A DNA stretch of 64,000 nucleotides from DATARR01 sp036376245 (lineage in GTDB: Bacteria; Acidobacteriota; Thermoanaerobaculia; Multivoradales; UBA5704): contig DASVAS010000072.1 in the NCBI GenBank assembly GCA_036376245.1, positions 1 to 64,000 on the forward strand. The letters are read 5' to 3'. The notes below the pieces were generated by a model. It was not told the origin of the DNA. It saw nothing but the letters and a program-made list of their open reading frames with translations, and ran no database searches. Positions within the stretch are counted from its first letter, which is position 1. Each line of letters starts with the position of its first letter. Positions 16,664 through 24,384 of the stretch are shown one piece after another. A program made the position numbers and the translations under genes.

Positions 16664-17509
16664 ATGCGGAACCTCGTCCTCTTCGCCGCCGGCCTGTTCC
16701 TCGCGCTGGCGGCCACCGCCCAGGATCTCCCCATCCCCCGCGAGAGCCCGCCGGCCACGGTGCGCCAGGGCATCGGCATCAGCTCGGTCGAGATCGTCTA
16801 CCACCGGCCCGCGGTCAAGGGACGGAAGATCTGGGGCGGCCTGGTCCCCTACGGTGAGGTCTGGCGGCTGGGAGCCAACGACGCCACCACGATCGAGATC
16901 AGCGACGCGATGAAGATCGCGGGGCACGACGTCCCGGCCGGCAAGTACGGCTTCTTCGCCATCCCCGGACCGGAGACCTGGACGCTGATCCTCAACAAGC
17001 GGCCGCAGCAGTGGGGGGCCTACTTCTACAAGGCCGAGGAGGACTTCCTGCGCTTCGAGGTCAAGCCCGAGGCCGGCCCGCCCACGGAGTGGATGACCTT
17101 CGACCTCTATCCCGAGGACCGCAACCGGCTCAGGCTCGGGTTCGCGTGGGAGAAGCTGCGCTTCTCGATCCCCATCGAGGCGGACGTGGACAGGATCGTC
17201 TGGGCCCGCTACGACGCCGCCCTCGCCGATCCCAAGGCGGGCTGGGACGCCTATCAGGCCGTCGCCCAGTACGCCCTCCAGCGCGAGCAGCGGCTGGACG
17301 AGGCCATGGTCTGGATCGACAAGTCCATCGCTCTCCAGGAGAGCTTCTGGAACTACGAGACCAAGGCGCGGCTCCTGCACAAGGCGGGGAAGACGAAGGA
17401 GGCCCTGCCGCTGCTGGAGAAGGCCCTGGCCCTCTCCCGCGGCAAGACGCCCAAGGGATACCAGGACGGGCTGGAGGCTACGAAGAAGGAGTGGGAAGGA
17501 GGCAGGTAG
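16664..17509 (+). CDS. Secreted DUF2911 protein with TPR-like C-terminus
   Basis: A 281-residue exported protein: signal peptide (MRNLVLFAAGLFLALAATAQ), then a DUF2911 domain. The domain hallmarks are GIGISSVEIVYHRPAVKGR near 37, LVPYGEVWRLGANDATTIE near 60 and AGKYGFFAIPG near 93. After about 190 the sequence becomes helical with a TPR-like pair (LDEAMVWIDKSIALQE, TKEALPLLEKALALS). DUF2911 has no established function; it is common in secreted proteins of Acidobacteriota and Bacteroidota. CAGGAGG precedes ATG 16664, and a TAGACT -10-like box lies at about 16631. Confidence 0.9.
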   Translation: MRNLVLFAAGLFLALAATAQDLPIPRESPPATVRQGIGISSVEIVYHRPAVKGRKIWGGLVPYGEVWRLGANDATTIEISDAMKIAGHDVPAGKYGFFAIPGPETWTLILNKRPQQWGAYFYKAEEDFLRFEVKPEAGPPTEWMTFDLYPEDRNRLRLGFAWEKLRFSIPIEADVDRIVWARYDAALADPKAGWDAYQAVAQYALQREQRLDEAMVWIDKSIALQESFWNYETKARLLHKAGKTKEALPLLEKALALSRGKTPKGYQDGLEATKKEWEGGR

Positions 17510-17594
17510 CCGCAGCGCGGCAGAGCCGTCTCCGGTGGGCGCTTCAGAAGTAGTGCTACTCTGGTACGGCTCCTGCTTCTTTTCCCTTTTGAGG

Positions 17595-17606
17595 CTGGCA
17601 TGCCAG
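17595..17606. promoter_or_regulatory. Perfect 12-bp palindrome CTGGCATGCCAG, possible operator
   Basis: CTGGCATGCCAG is a perfect dyad located about 80 bases upstream of the acyl-CoA dehydrogenase start, between the DUF2911 stop and a TATCAT box at 17619-17624. A dyad at this place suits a dimeric repressor of fatty-acid degradation (TetR or GntR type). No regulator gene lies nearby, so this is only a candidate. Confidence 0.35.
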
Positions 17607-17686
17607 GCTCGACCCTGCTATCATTGTCGCAGTGCGGCATAGCCGGCGCCGGCGGGCCGCGCTCCTACTGCCCAAAGGGGAGAGAC

Positions 17687-19609
17687 ATGGCGAAGGAACC
17701 TGAACACGTCAGCGAATTGGAATCCAGGAAGGTCGCGGAGGCTTCGCGGGAAACCGAGTGGAAGCAGCCCAGCTTCCTGCGTGAGATGTTCCTCGGCAAT
17801 TTCCGGCTGGACCTGGTCCATCCGTATCCGCTGCCGGCGGAGGAGCGGCCGGAATTCGCCGCTTTTTACAATGCCTTGAAGGAATTCCTGCGGGATCAGG
17901 TCGACCCGGTGGAGATCGACGCCACGGGCGAATACCCGGAGCATGTCGTGGACGGCCTGCGCAAGCTGGGCGCCTTCGGCATGAAGATCCCGAAGAAATA
18001 CGGCGGCATGGGCTTCACCAACATGGAGTACCAGAAGGTCATGATGCTGATGGGCTCCATCGACGGCAACCTGTCGGCCCTGCTGTCCGCCCACCAGTCG
18101 ATCGGCGTCCCGCAGCCGCTCAAGATCTTCGGCTCCGACGCTCTCAAGAAGAAGTACCTGCCGCGCTGCGCCGCGGGTGAGATCTCGGCCTTCGCGCTCA
18201 CCGAGACGCAGGTCGGCTCCGACCCCGCGCGCCTGCTGACCCGGGCCGAGAAGACCCCCGAGGGGGACTACGTCATCAACGGCGAGAAGCTCTGGTGCAC
18301 CAACGGCACCATCGCCAAGCTGCTGGTGGTGATGGCGAGCGATCCCAAGACGAAGAAGATCAGCGCTTTCGTGGTGGAGACGAGCTGGCCGGGCGTCAAG
18401 GTCGAGCACCGCTGCCACTTCATGGGCCTACGGGCGCTGGCCAACGCCGTGATCAGCTTCAAGAACGTGCGGGTGCCGGCCGAGAACCTGATCGGCGAGG
18501 AGGGCAAGGGCCTGAAGATCGCCCTCACCACCCTCAACGACGGCCGCCTGTCGATCCCCAACGGCTCGGTGGGCACGGCCAAGCTCTGCCTGGAGATCTG
18601 CCGCAAGTGGGCCGCCGAGCGCGTGCAGTGGGGCCGGCCGGTGGGCAAGCACGAGGCGATCGCCCACAAGATCGCCGACATGGCCGCCACCACCTTCGCG
18701 ATGGAGTCCATCGCCACCCTGGCGACCGAGATGACCGACCGCGGCGGCTACGACATCCGCCTGGAGGCCGCGGCCTGCAAGGAGTGGAACTCCTACCGCA
18801 CCTGGGAGATCGTGGACAACACCATGCAGATCCGCGGCGGCCGCGGCTACGAGACCGAGCTTTCGCTGAAGGCCCGGGGCGAGGAGCCGATCGGCGTCGA
18901 GCGGATGATGCGCGACTACCGCATCAACAAGATCTTCGAGGGCTCGTCCGAGATCATGCACCTGTTCATGGCCCGCGAAGCCGTGGACAAGCACCTGCAG
19001 GTCGCGGGCGCGATGATCGATCCCGAGAAGAGCGTGGCCGAGAAGCTGGGCGAGCTGCCGAAGATGACCGCCTTCTACGCCTCCTGGTATCCGACCCGGT
19101 GGCTGGGCTGGGGCCAGTGGCCGCGCTACCAGGAGTTCGGCGAGCTGGCGGGGCACCTCAGGTTCGCGGAGCGGAACACCCGGCGCCTGTCGCGCCAGAT
19201 CTTCCACGGCATGATCGTCCATCAGGCCAAGCTCCAGAACAAGCAGGCGTTCCTCTTCCGCCTGGTGGACATCGCCAACGAGCTGTTCGCCATCACGGCG
19301 TCGGTCGCGCGGGCGCACGCCATGCGGGAGGCCGGCCATCCCGACGCGGCCAACGCCGTCGAGCTGGCGGACCTCTTCTGCCGCAGCTCCCGCCGCCTGG
19401 TCCTCCGCCTCTTCCACGACCTGTGGGCCAACGACGACGTGCGGAAGTACAAGGTGGCCCTGCGGGTGCTGGACGGCAAGCACGCCTGGATCGAGAGCGG
19501 CATTCTCAATCTGGGCGCCCGCGCCGAGGCCCTGAAGCCGCAGTCGGTGGAGCCCGCGAAGCCCGATCCGGTGCCGGTCCCGAAGGTCCGCCCGGTCGGC
19601 ACGCACTAA
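17687..19609 (+). CDS. Acyl-CoA dehydrogenase family protein (long form)
   Basis: A 640-residue FAD flavoprotein expected to oxidise acyl-CoA to enoyl-CoA in beta-oxidation. It has the three-part ACAD fold. N-terminal helices include GAFGMKIPKKYGGMGF. The mid beta-domain has FALTETQVGSD and LWCTNG. C-terminal helices include RVQWGRPVGKHEAIAHKI and the MQIRGGRGYETE loop, with EGSSEIM near 425. The extra ~200 residues after the core resemble the C-terminal extension of VLCAD/ACAD9-type long enzymes. I chose ATG 17687 because AGGGGAGAG precedes it. No electron-transfer flavoprotein genes are nearby. A quinone oxidoreductase-like gene follows 58 bases downstream with its own start signal. Confidence 0.93.
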   Translation: MAKEPEHVSELESRKVAEASRETEWKQPSFLREMFLGNFRLDLVHPYPLPAEERPEFAAFYNALKEFLRDQVDPVEIDATGEYPEHVVDGLRKLGAFGMKIPKKYGGMGFTNMEYQKVMMLMGSIDGNLSALLSAHQSIGVPQPLKIFGSDALKKKYLPRCAAGEISAFALTETQVGSDPARLLTRAEKTPEGDYVINGEKLWCTNGTIAKLLVVMASDPKTKKISAFVVETSWPGVKVEHRCHFMGLRALANAVISFKNVRVPAENLIGEEGKGLKIALTTLNDGRLSIPNGSVGTAKLCLEICRKWAAERVQWGRPVGKHEAIAHKIADMAATTFAMESIATLATEMTDRGGYDIRLEAAACKEWNSYRTWEIVDNTMQIRGGRGYETELSLKARGEEPIGVERMMRDYRINKIFEGSSEIMHLFMAREAVDKHLQVAGAMIDPEKSVAEKLGELPKMTAFYASWYPTRWLGWGQWPRYQEFGELAGHLRFAERNTRRLSRQIFHGMIVHQAKLQNKQAFLFRLVDIANELFAITASVARAHAMREAGHPDAANAVELADLFCRSSRRLVLRLFHDLWANDDVRKYKVALRVLDGKHAWIESGILNLGARAEALKPQSVEPAKPDPVPVPKVRPVGTH

Positions 19610-19610
19610 A

Positions 19611-19650
19611 GCCCCTCTCCCCTGGGAGAGGGGTTGGGGTGAGGTCTTCC
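19611..19650. repeat. Short family A repeat copy
   Basis: GCCCCTCTCCC..GGGAGAGGGG followed by TTGGGGTGAGGTC: a 10-bp hairpin of the same GC-rich vocabulary as the other family A elements, filling the gap after the acyl-CoA dehydrogenase gene. It could act as a weak hairpin terminator; no T-run follows. Confidence 0.6.
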
Positions 19651-19655
19651 TGGGG

Positions 19656-19661
19656 TAGGAT
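19656..19661 (+). promoter_or_regulatory. -10 box TAGGAT six bases before start codon (leaderless mRNA)
   Basis: TAGGAT is followed by exactly six bases and then GTG 19668, so the +1 would coincide with the start codon. No Shine-Dalgarno is present. The same geometry occurs before 39752 and 61122. Confidence 0.5.
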
Positions 19662-19667
19662 CGCGCG

Positions 19668-20642
19668 GTGCGCGCGGTCCTGCCCCCTGCCGATTCCAAC
19701 CATCCCGTCCCCAGAGTAGGGATCGTCCCCGACCCGGTTCCCGCGGTCGGGGAGGTCCTCGTCGCCGTGGAGGCCGCCGGCATCAACCACGCCGACGTGC
19801 TCCAGCTCCGCGGCCAGTACCCACCCCCGGCGGGCGAGAGCGACATCCCCGGCCTCGAATGCTCCGGCGTAGTGCTGGAGTCGGAGAAGGGGAGCCCGTG
19901 GCAGCCTGGCGCGCGGGTGATGGCCTTGACCGGCGGCGGCGCCCACGCCACCCGCGCCGCCATCCCTATGGGGCAGCTCATGCCCCTGCCCGACAACCTC
20001 TCCTTCATCGAAGGCGCGGCCATCCCCGAGGCCGCCCTGACCGCCTGGACCAACCTGGTGGCCGAGGGCGGGCTGCAAGCCGGCGAGACGGTGTTGATCA
20101 CAGGCGCCACCGGCGGCATGGGGAGCTTCGCCGCGCAGCTCGCCCGGGAGCTGGGCGCCCGCGTCCTCGCCGCGGGCCGGAGCTGGGAGCGGCTGGAGAT
20201 GCTGCGCGGGCTGGGGATCGAGGAGGTCTGCCTGGAGGGGGCGAACCTGGCGCGTCAGGTGCGCGAGGCCACGGGCGGCCGCGGCGTGGACCTGGTCGTC
20301 GACTTCACGGCCGGTCCCGGGCTGGACGGCCATCTGGCGGCCCTGGCGGAGCGCGGCCGGCTGGTGGTGGTGGGCCTGGTGGCGGGCCGCAAGGCCGAGG
20401 TGGACCTCGGGCTGGTGATGCGGCGGCGCCTGCGGGTGATCGGCTCGGTGCTGCGGGCCCGTCCCCGCGAGGAGAAGGCGCGGCTGGTGGCGGACTTCGC
20501 CGCCTTCGCCCTGCCGCGCCTGCGCGAAGGCCGCCTCCGCCCGGTGGTGGACCGCGTCCTCCCCCTGGAACGGGCCGCCGAAGCCTACAAGGCCCTGGAG
20601 CGGGGCGGCGCCTTCGGCAAGATCATCCTATCGGCCGTTTGA
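19668..20642 (+). CDS. Zinc-independent quinone oxidoreductase / MDR-superfamily alcohol dehydrogenase
   Basis: A 324-residue medium-chain dehydrogenase/reductase of the NADPH:quinone oxidoreductase type. The GroES-like domain carries EAAGINHADVLQLRGQYP and IPGLECSG. The Rossmann domain has the nucleotide motif ITGATGGMGSFAAQLARELG near 143-162, and GKIILSA closes the protein. Zinc ligands of classical alcohol dehydrogenases are absent. Expected reaction is NAD(P)H-dependent reduction of quinones or enones. The start is GTG 19668 with no ribosome site but a -10 box six bases upstream. Its 3' end overlaps the convergent VWFA gene by 15 bases. Confidence 0.9.
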   Translation: MRAVLPPADSNHPVPRVGIVPDPVPAVGEVLVAVEAAGINHADVLQLRGQYPPPAGESDIPGLECSGVVLESEKGSPWQPGARVMALTGGGAHATRAAIPMGQLMPLPDNLSFIEGAAIPEAALTAWTNLVAEGGLQAGETVLITGATGGMGSFAAQLARELGARVLAAGRSWERLEMLRGLGIEEVCLEGANLARQVREATGGRGVDLVVDFTAGPGLDGHLAALAERGRLVVVGLVAGRKAEVDLGLVMRRRLRVIGSVLRARPREEKARLVADFAAFALPRLREGRLRPVVDRVLPLERAAEAYKALERGGAFGKIILSAV

Positions 20643-22484
20643 CTTCACCACGACCTGGCCCGCAGTCTCGCCGACCGTCACGTCGCGGCTGAGGTAGGAG
20701 GTGTACGCGGAGACCTGGTCGTGCACGGCCACGGCCACCCGCTGCCCGCCCGGGGGCATCTTGAGGGTCAGCGTGTACAGGTAGTGCTGCCCCATGGCGT
20801 TCAGCACCTCCTTGCGGGGGATGTTCAGGGGCACCTCGACCTGGCGCACGGGAGAGTTGGCGCCCTTGGCGTCCTGGGTCACCACCAGCAGCCGGAGCTT
20901 GCCCTGATAGGTCCCCTCCCGGTTGAGGAGGGCCAGCTTGAAGATGGGGATCTTGAGCTGCACGGGCACGGCGAACTTGCCGTCCTCGCCCGGGATCTGG
21001 TCGCCGATGTTGACGGCGACTTCCAGGGGATTGTCATCCAGCCCGTGGAGGAGCGACGCCAGGGTGCGGTCGACCATCCTCTCCATGAGCGGCTTGTCGC
21101 GGTAGCTGTGGCGGTAGCGCACCCGCAGGCCCGGCCGCTTGACCTTGACCGCGAGCCGGTGCTGCTTGCCCTGCCCCAACCGGGACGGGTTGTAGCCGAG
21201 CGAGTAGTAGTTGGAGAAGTCCTCCTGCATGCGGGCCAACTCGGGCAGGAAGTCGTTGACGTCCAGGATGGCGCGGCCCCCGGTGTCGGCGGCCATGGCG
21301 GTCAGCGAGCCCTGGTGGTTGGCGGTCTCCGCCTGCCGGACGGTCATGAGCTGGAGGATCCTCTCGGCGCCGAGCCCGCCGTCGCCCGCGGAGCCGTGGG
21401 CGGTCAGGCCGCTGGCCTGGAGGGTGTAGAACGTCACGCGGTGCGCGTTGGCATGGGCGGCGAGCTCCGCGAACTGGCTGACGAGGCTGTAGCTCTGAGC
21501 GTCCAGGAGGGCCTGGGAGGCCGAGTATCCGCCGCCGGTCGCGGTCTCGGAAACCCCGGCTCCGCTGCTGCTGCCGCCGCTGTCTCCGTCGCCCGGCAGA
21601 TTGGCCGCGCCGATCTTTTCGGACAGATAGCCGACGGCAATCCCGGCCCGCTCCGCGCCGCCGCTGCAAAGCTCGAAGAGCGCCTGGAAGAGCTCCTCGC
21701 CAGGGGTCACCGGCACGCCGTCGCTGACGTAGAGCACCGCCTTGCGGCCCGGAACTCCGGAGAGGGAATTGACCATCAGGGTCAGCGCCCCGACCGTCTG
21801 CAGGGATTCGTTCCGCATCTGCTGCGCGTAGGCTTCGATGGGATCGACGATGTCGCTGTCGCAGCCTTCGAGCCCATACAGGGTGAGCATGGTCCGCATC
21901 GCCTCGTTGCGGGAGGTGGCCGCCTGGACGCCGAAGGCGGGAAGCCCCTCGATCTCCTTCAACGCCGAGTCGAGGGCGGCCGGGTCGTCGGTGAAGGCCT
22001 GGCGCGTCCGCAGCCCGAGGTCGTGGCTCACCAGCATCACCCGGTCGCCGGCGCGGACGTTCGCGGCGAGGAACTTGCGGATCTGCTCCAGGGCCCGCGT
22101 GCGGTTGTCCGGGCGGAGGTGGAGGTTGTCCACGAAGACCACCAGGGAGAGGCCGGCCTCCGGGCTGGCCGGCGGCGGCACGGTCCTCTCCGGGACGGCC
22201 GGAGCGGCGGGGACCCCGGGGGCGGCGGCGACGGCGGGCGCGGATCTTCCCTGGACCGCCTCGAAGTTGGAGATCTGCACCGGCTTGCCGTCCTCCAGGA
22301 CGACGAAGTCCTCCTTCTTCAGGCCGGTCACCCGGTTGCCGTCCTTGTCGGTGACGTAGACGTCGACGTTGACGACGGTGACCTCCACGACTTCGCCGAA
22401 GCTGGGCTCGGTGGAGGTCTGCGCGCCGAGGGGAGAGCCGCAGAGCGTGGCGAGCAGGGCGGCGGCGAGGATGGGGGATCTCAT
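20628..22484 (-). CDS. Secreted VWFA-related Acidobacterial-family protein (third of three)
   Basis: A 618-residue exported protein: signal peptide (ends GSPLGAQT), an N-terminal strand set VVNVDVYVTDKDGNRVTGL typical of the family, a Pro/Ala linker, and a von Willebrand A domain starting at LSLVVFVDNLH near 125. The MIDAS motif is degenerate: Asp is followed by NLHL instead of DxSxS. Conserved family phrases are VNSLSGVPGRKAVLYVSDG (about 235), GGRAILDVNDF (about 410), YYSLGY and RVRYRHSYRDK. The last ~120 residues form a beta domain ending in LTLKMPPGGQRVAVAVHDQ. Its ATG overlaps the upstream paralogue's TGA (ATGA), showing translational coupling. Function unknown; presumably adhesion or protein interaction outside the membrane. 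Confidence 0.9.
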   Translation of the reverse strand: MRSPILAAALLATLCGSPLGAQTSTEPSFGEVVEVTVVNVDVYVTDKDGNRVTGLKKEDFVVLEDGKPVQISNFEAVQGRSAPAVAAAPGVPAAPAVPERTVPPPASPEAGLSLVVFVDNLHLRPDNRTRALEQIRKFLAANVRAGDRVMLVSHDLGLRTRQAFTDDPAALDSALKEIEGLPAFGVQAATSRNEAMRTMLTLYGLEGCDSDIVDPIEAYAQQMRNESLQTVGALTLMVNSLSGVPGRKAVLYVSDGVPVTPGEELFQALFELCSGGAERAGIAVGYLSEKIGAANLPGDGDSGGSSSGAGVSETATGGGYSASQALLDAQSYSLVSQFAELAAHANAHRVTFYTLQASGLTAHGSAGDGGLGAERILQLMTVRQAETANHQGSLTAMAADTGGRAILDVNDFLPELARMQEDFSNYYSLGYNPSRLGQGKQHRLAVKVKRPGLRVRYRHSYRDKPLMERMVDRTLASLLHGLDDNPLEVAVNIGDQIPGEDGKFAVPVQLKIPIFKLALLNREGTYQGKLRLLVVTQDAKGANSPVRQVEVPLNIPRKEVLNAMGQHYLYTLTLKMPPGGQRVAVAVHDQVSAYTSYLSRDVTVGETAGQVVVKSNGR

Positions 22485-24376
22485 GGCTTCACCTTCGTTC
22501 CGTCGGCCACGGCCTCGCCGACGGTGACGGGACGGCTGAGGTAGGAGGTGGTGGCGGCGACCTCGTCGCGCACGGCGAGGGCCAGCTTGTGCTCCCCGGG
22601 CTTCATGGTGAGCGTCAGGTTGTAGACGTAGTACTGGCCCATGGCGTTGAGCACCTCCTTGCGGGGGATCTTCAGCGGCACGCTGACCTGCCGCACGGGG
22701 GAGTTGGCGCCGTCCGGGGTGCCGGTGACCACGAACAGCTTGAGGGCGCCTTCATAGGTCTCGTCGCGGTTGAGGACGGCCAGCTTGAACATCGGGATGC
22801 GCAGCTTGACCGGGACGGTCCAGGTGCCGGCGCCGCCGGGGATCTGCTCGCCGATCTCCATGGCCACGTTCAGGGGGTTGTCGTCGAAGCCGTGGTAGAG
22901 GGCCGCCAGGGTGCGGTCCACCAGCTTCTCGACCGCGGGCTTGTCGCGGTAGCTCTGGCGGTAGCGCAGCCGGGTCCCCTGCCGTTTGACCTTGACCTCG
23001 ATCTTGTGCTCGCGGCCGTCTCCCGTGTGCGACGGCGTGAAGCCCAGGGAGTAGTAGCTCTCGAAGTCCTCGCGCATGCGGGTGAGGTCGGGGCGGAAGT
23101 CGTTGGTGTCGAGGATGGCCCGGCCGCCGGTCTCGTCGGCCAGGAACAGCAGGCTGTCGCGGTTGTTGTTCCGCAGCGCCGCGCCGATGGCGGGGAAGCG
23201 GAAGAACGCGTCCGACGGCGCCATATCCACGTTGTCGGGCGCCCCCAGCCCGCTGGCCTGAAGGGCGTAGAGGGTCACGCGGTGGGCGTTGGCGTGGGCC
23301 GCGAGCTTCCGCAGGTCCTTGGTGACGTTGTAGCCCTGGGCGTCGATCGGCGCCTGGGTGGCGGCCTGATAGGCCCGGGGACCGAGCATGCGGGCGTCGT
23401 AGGGCGTCAGGGGATCCCAGTCCCGGGTTTCCCGCGGCAGGGTGACTCCCGTGCCTGAGCCTTCGCCGCCTTCCGTGTCGGGGCTCGTGTCCAGGCCGTT
23501 CATCCCCGCACTCTGGTAGGACCCGAGGCCGGAGGTGCCGCCGCCGCCGCACATCGACACCAGCAGCTCGAACACCTCCTCGCCGGGGATCAGGGGGAGG
23601 CCGTCGCTGACGTGGAGCAGCGCCTTGCGGCCGGGCACGCCGGAGAGCGAGTTCACCAGCACGGTGAGAGAGCCGAGCGCGCGCCGGACCTCGTCGCGCC
23701 GGGACGAGGCGTAGGTGTGCGCCGGGGTCGCGATGTTGAGGGGACAGGGCAGGGGGTCGGGACTGACGACGGACGCCTGCTGGATGGACATGATGGCCTG
23801 GAAGGCGAAGCGGCGGTCCTGATCGCTCTGGAGACCCTGCGCCGCCGTGCGCTGGATCTCGTCCATGGCGCGGGCGACGGCGGCCGGATCGCCGCTGAAG
23901 GGGAGGTGGACCTTGAGCCCCAGGCCCTGGGTCACCAGCATGACCCGGTCGCCGGGCGCGAGGCTGTGGGTCAGGAACTCCCGCAGTTGCTGGGCCGCCC
24001 GGGTGCGGTTGGCCGGCTTCAGGTTCGAGTTGTCGAACAGGACCACCAGGTTCAGCGCGTCCTCCGGCGCCTGGGCGGCCGGCGTCGCCGGGGCCGCCGG
24101 AGCGGCGGCGGCTTCCTGGGGGGCGGCGCGCCCGGCCACCACCTCGAAGTTGGTGATCGGCACCGGCTTGCCGTCCTCGAAAAGCTCGAAGTCCGCCTTC
24201 TGGAGGTCGTTGATGCGGCGGCCGCTCTTGTCGGAGACGTAGACGTCCACGTTGACGACGTTGACCTCCACCGACTCGCCGAAGGCGGGCGTGTCCGCCG
24301 GCGCCTGGGCGCGGACCGGGGCCGGGGTCCCGGAGAGGACCGCGAGCAGGACTGCGACGAAGACTTTGAGCTTCAT
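22481..24376 (-). CDS. Secreted VWFA-related Acidobacterial-family protein (second of three)
   Basis: A 631-residue paralogue of its two neighbours with signal peptide (MKLKVFVAVLLAVLSGTPAP), the strand set VEVNVVNVDVYVSDKSGRR, an Ala-rich linker and a VWFA domain beginning at NLVVLFDNSN. The MIDAS keeps Asp and one Ser (DNSNL). A cysteine-bearing MCGGGGTSG loop and a Gly/Ser-rich insert sit in the middle. VNSLSGVPGRKALLHVSDG, GGRAILDTNDF and RLRYRQSYRDK are the shared phrases. It starts nine bases after the first paralogue's stop and overlaps the third by four bases, so the three form one operon. Tandem paralogues with divergent linkers suggest different partners. Confidence 0.9.
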   Translation of the reverse strand: MKLKVFVAVLLAVLSGTPAPVRAQAPADTPAFGESVEVNVVNVDVYVSDKSGRRINDLQKADFELFEDGKPVPITNFEVVAGRAAPQEAAAAPAAPATPAAQAPEDALNLVVLFDNSNLKPANRTRAAQQLREFLTHSLAPGDRVMLVTQGLGLKVHLPFSGDPAAVARAMDEIQRTAAQGLQSDQDRRFAFQAIMSIQQASVVSPDPLPCPLNIATPAHTYASSRRDEVRRALGSLTVLVNSLSGVPGRKALLHVSDGLPLIPGEEVFELLVSMCGGGGTSGLGSYQSAGMNGLDTSPDTEGGEGSGTGVTLPRETRDWDPLTPYDARMLGPRAYQAATQAPIDAQGYNVTKDLRKLAAHANAHRVTLYALQASGLGAPDNVDMAPSDAFFRFPAIGAALRNNNRDSLLFLADETGGRAILDTNDFRPDLTRMREDFESYYSLGFTPSHTGDGREHKIEVKVKRQGTRLRYRQSYRDKPAVEKLVDRTLAALYHGFDDNPLNVAMEIGEQIPGGAGTWTVPVKLRIPMFKLAVLNRDETYEGALKLFVVTGTPDGANSPVRQVSVPLKIPRKEVLNAMGQYYVYNLTLTMKPGEHKLALAVRDEVAATTSYLSRPVTVGEAVADGTKVKP

Positions 24377-24384
24377 GTTCTCTC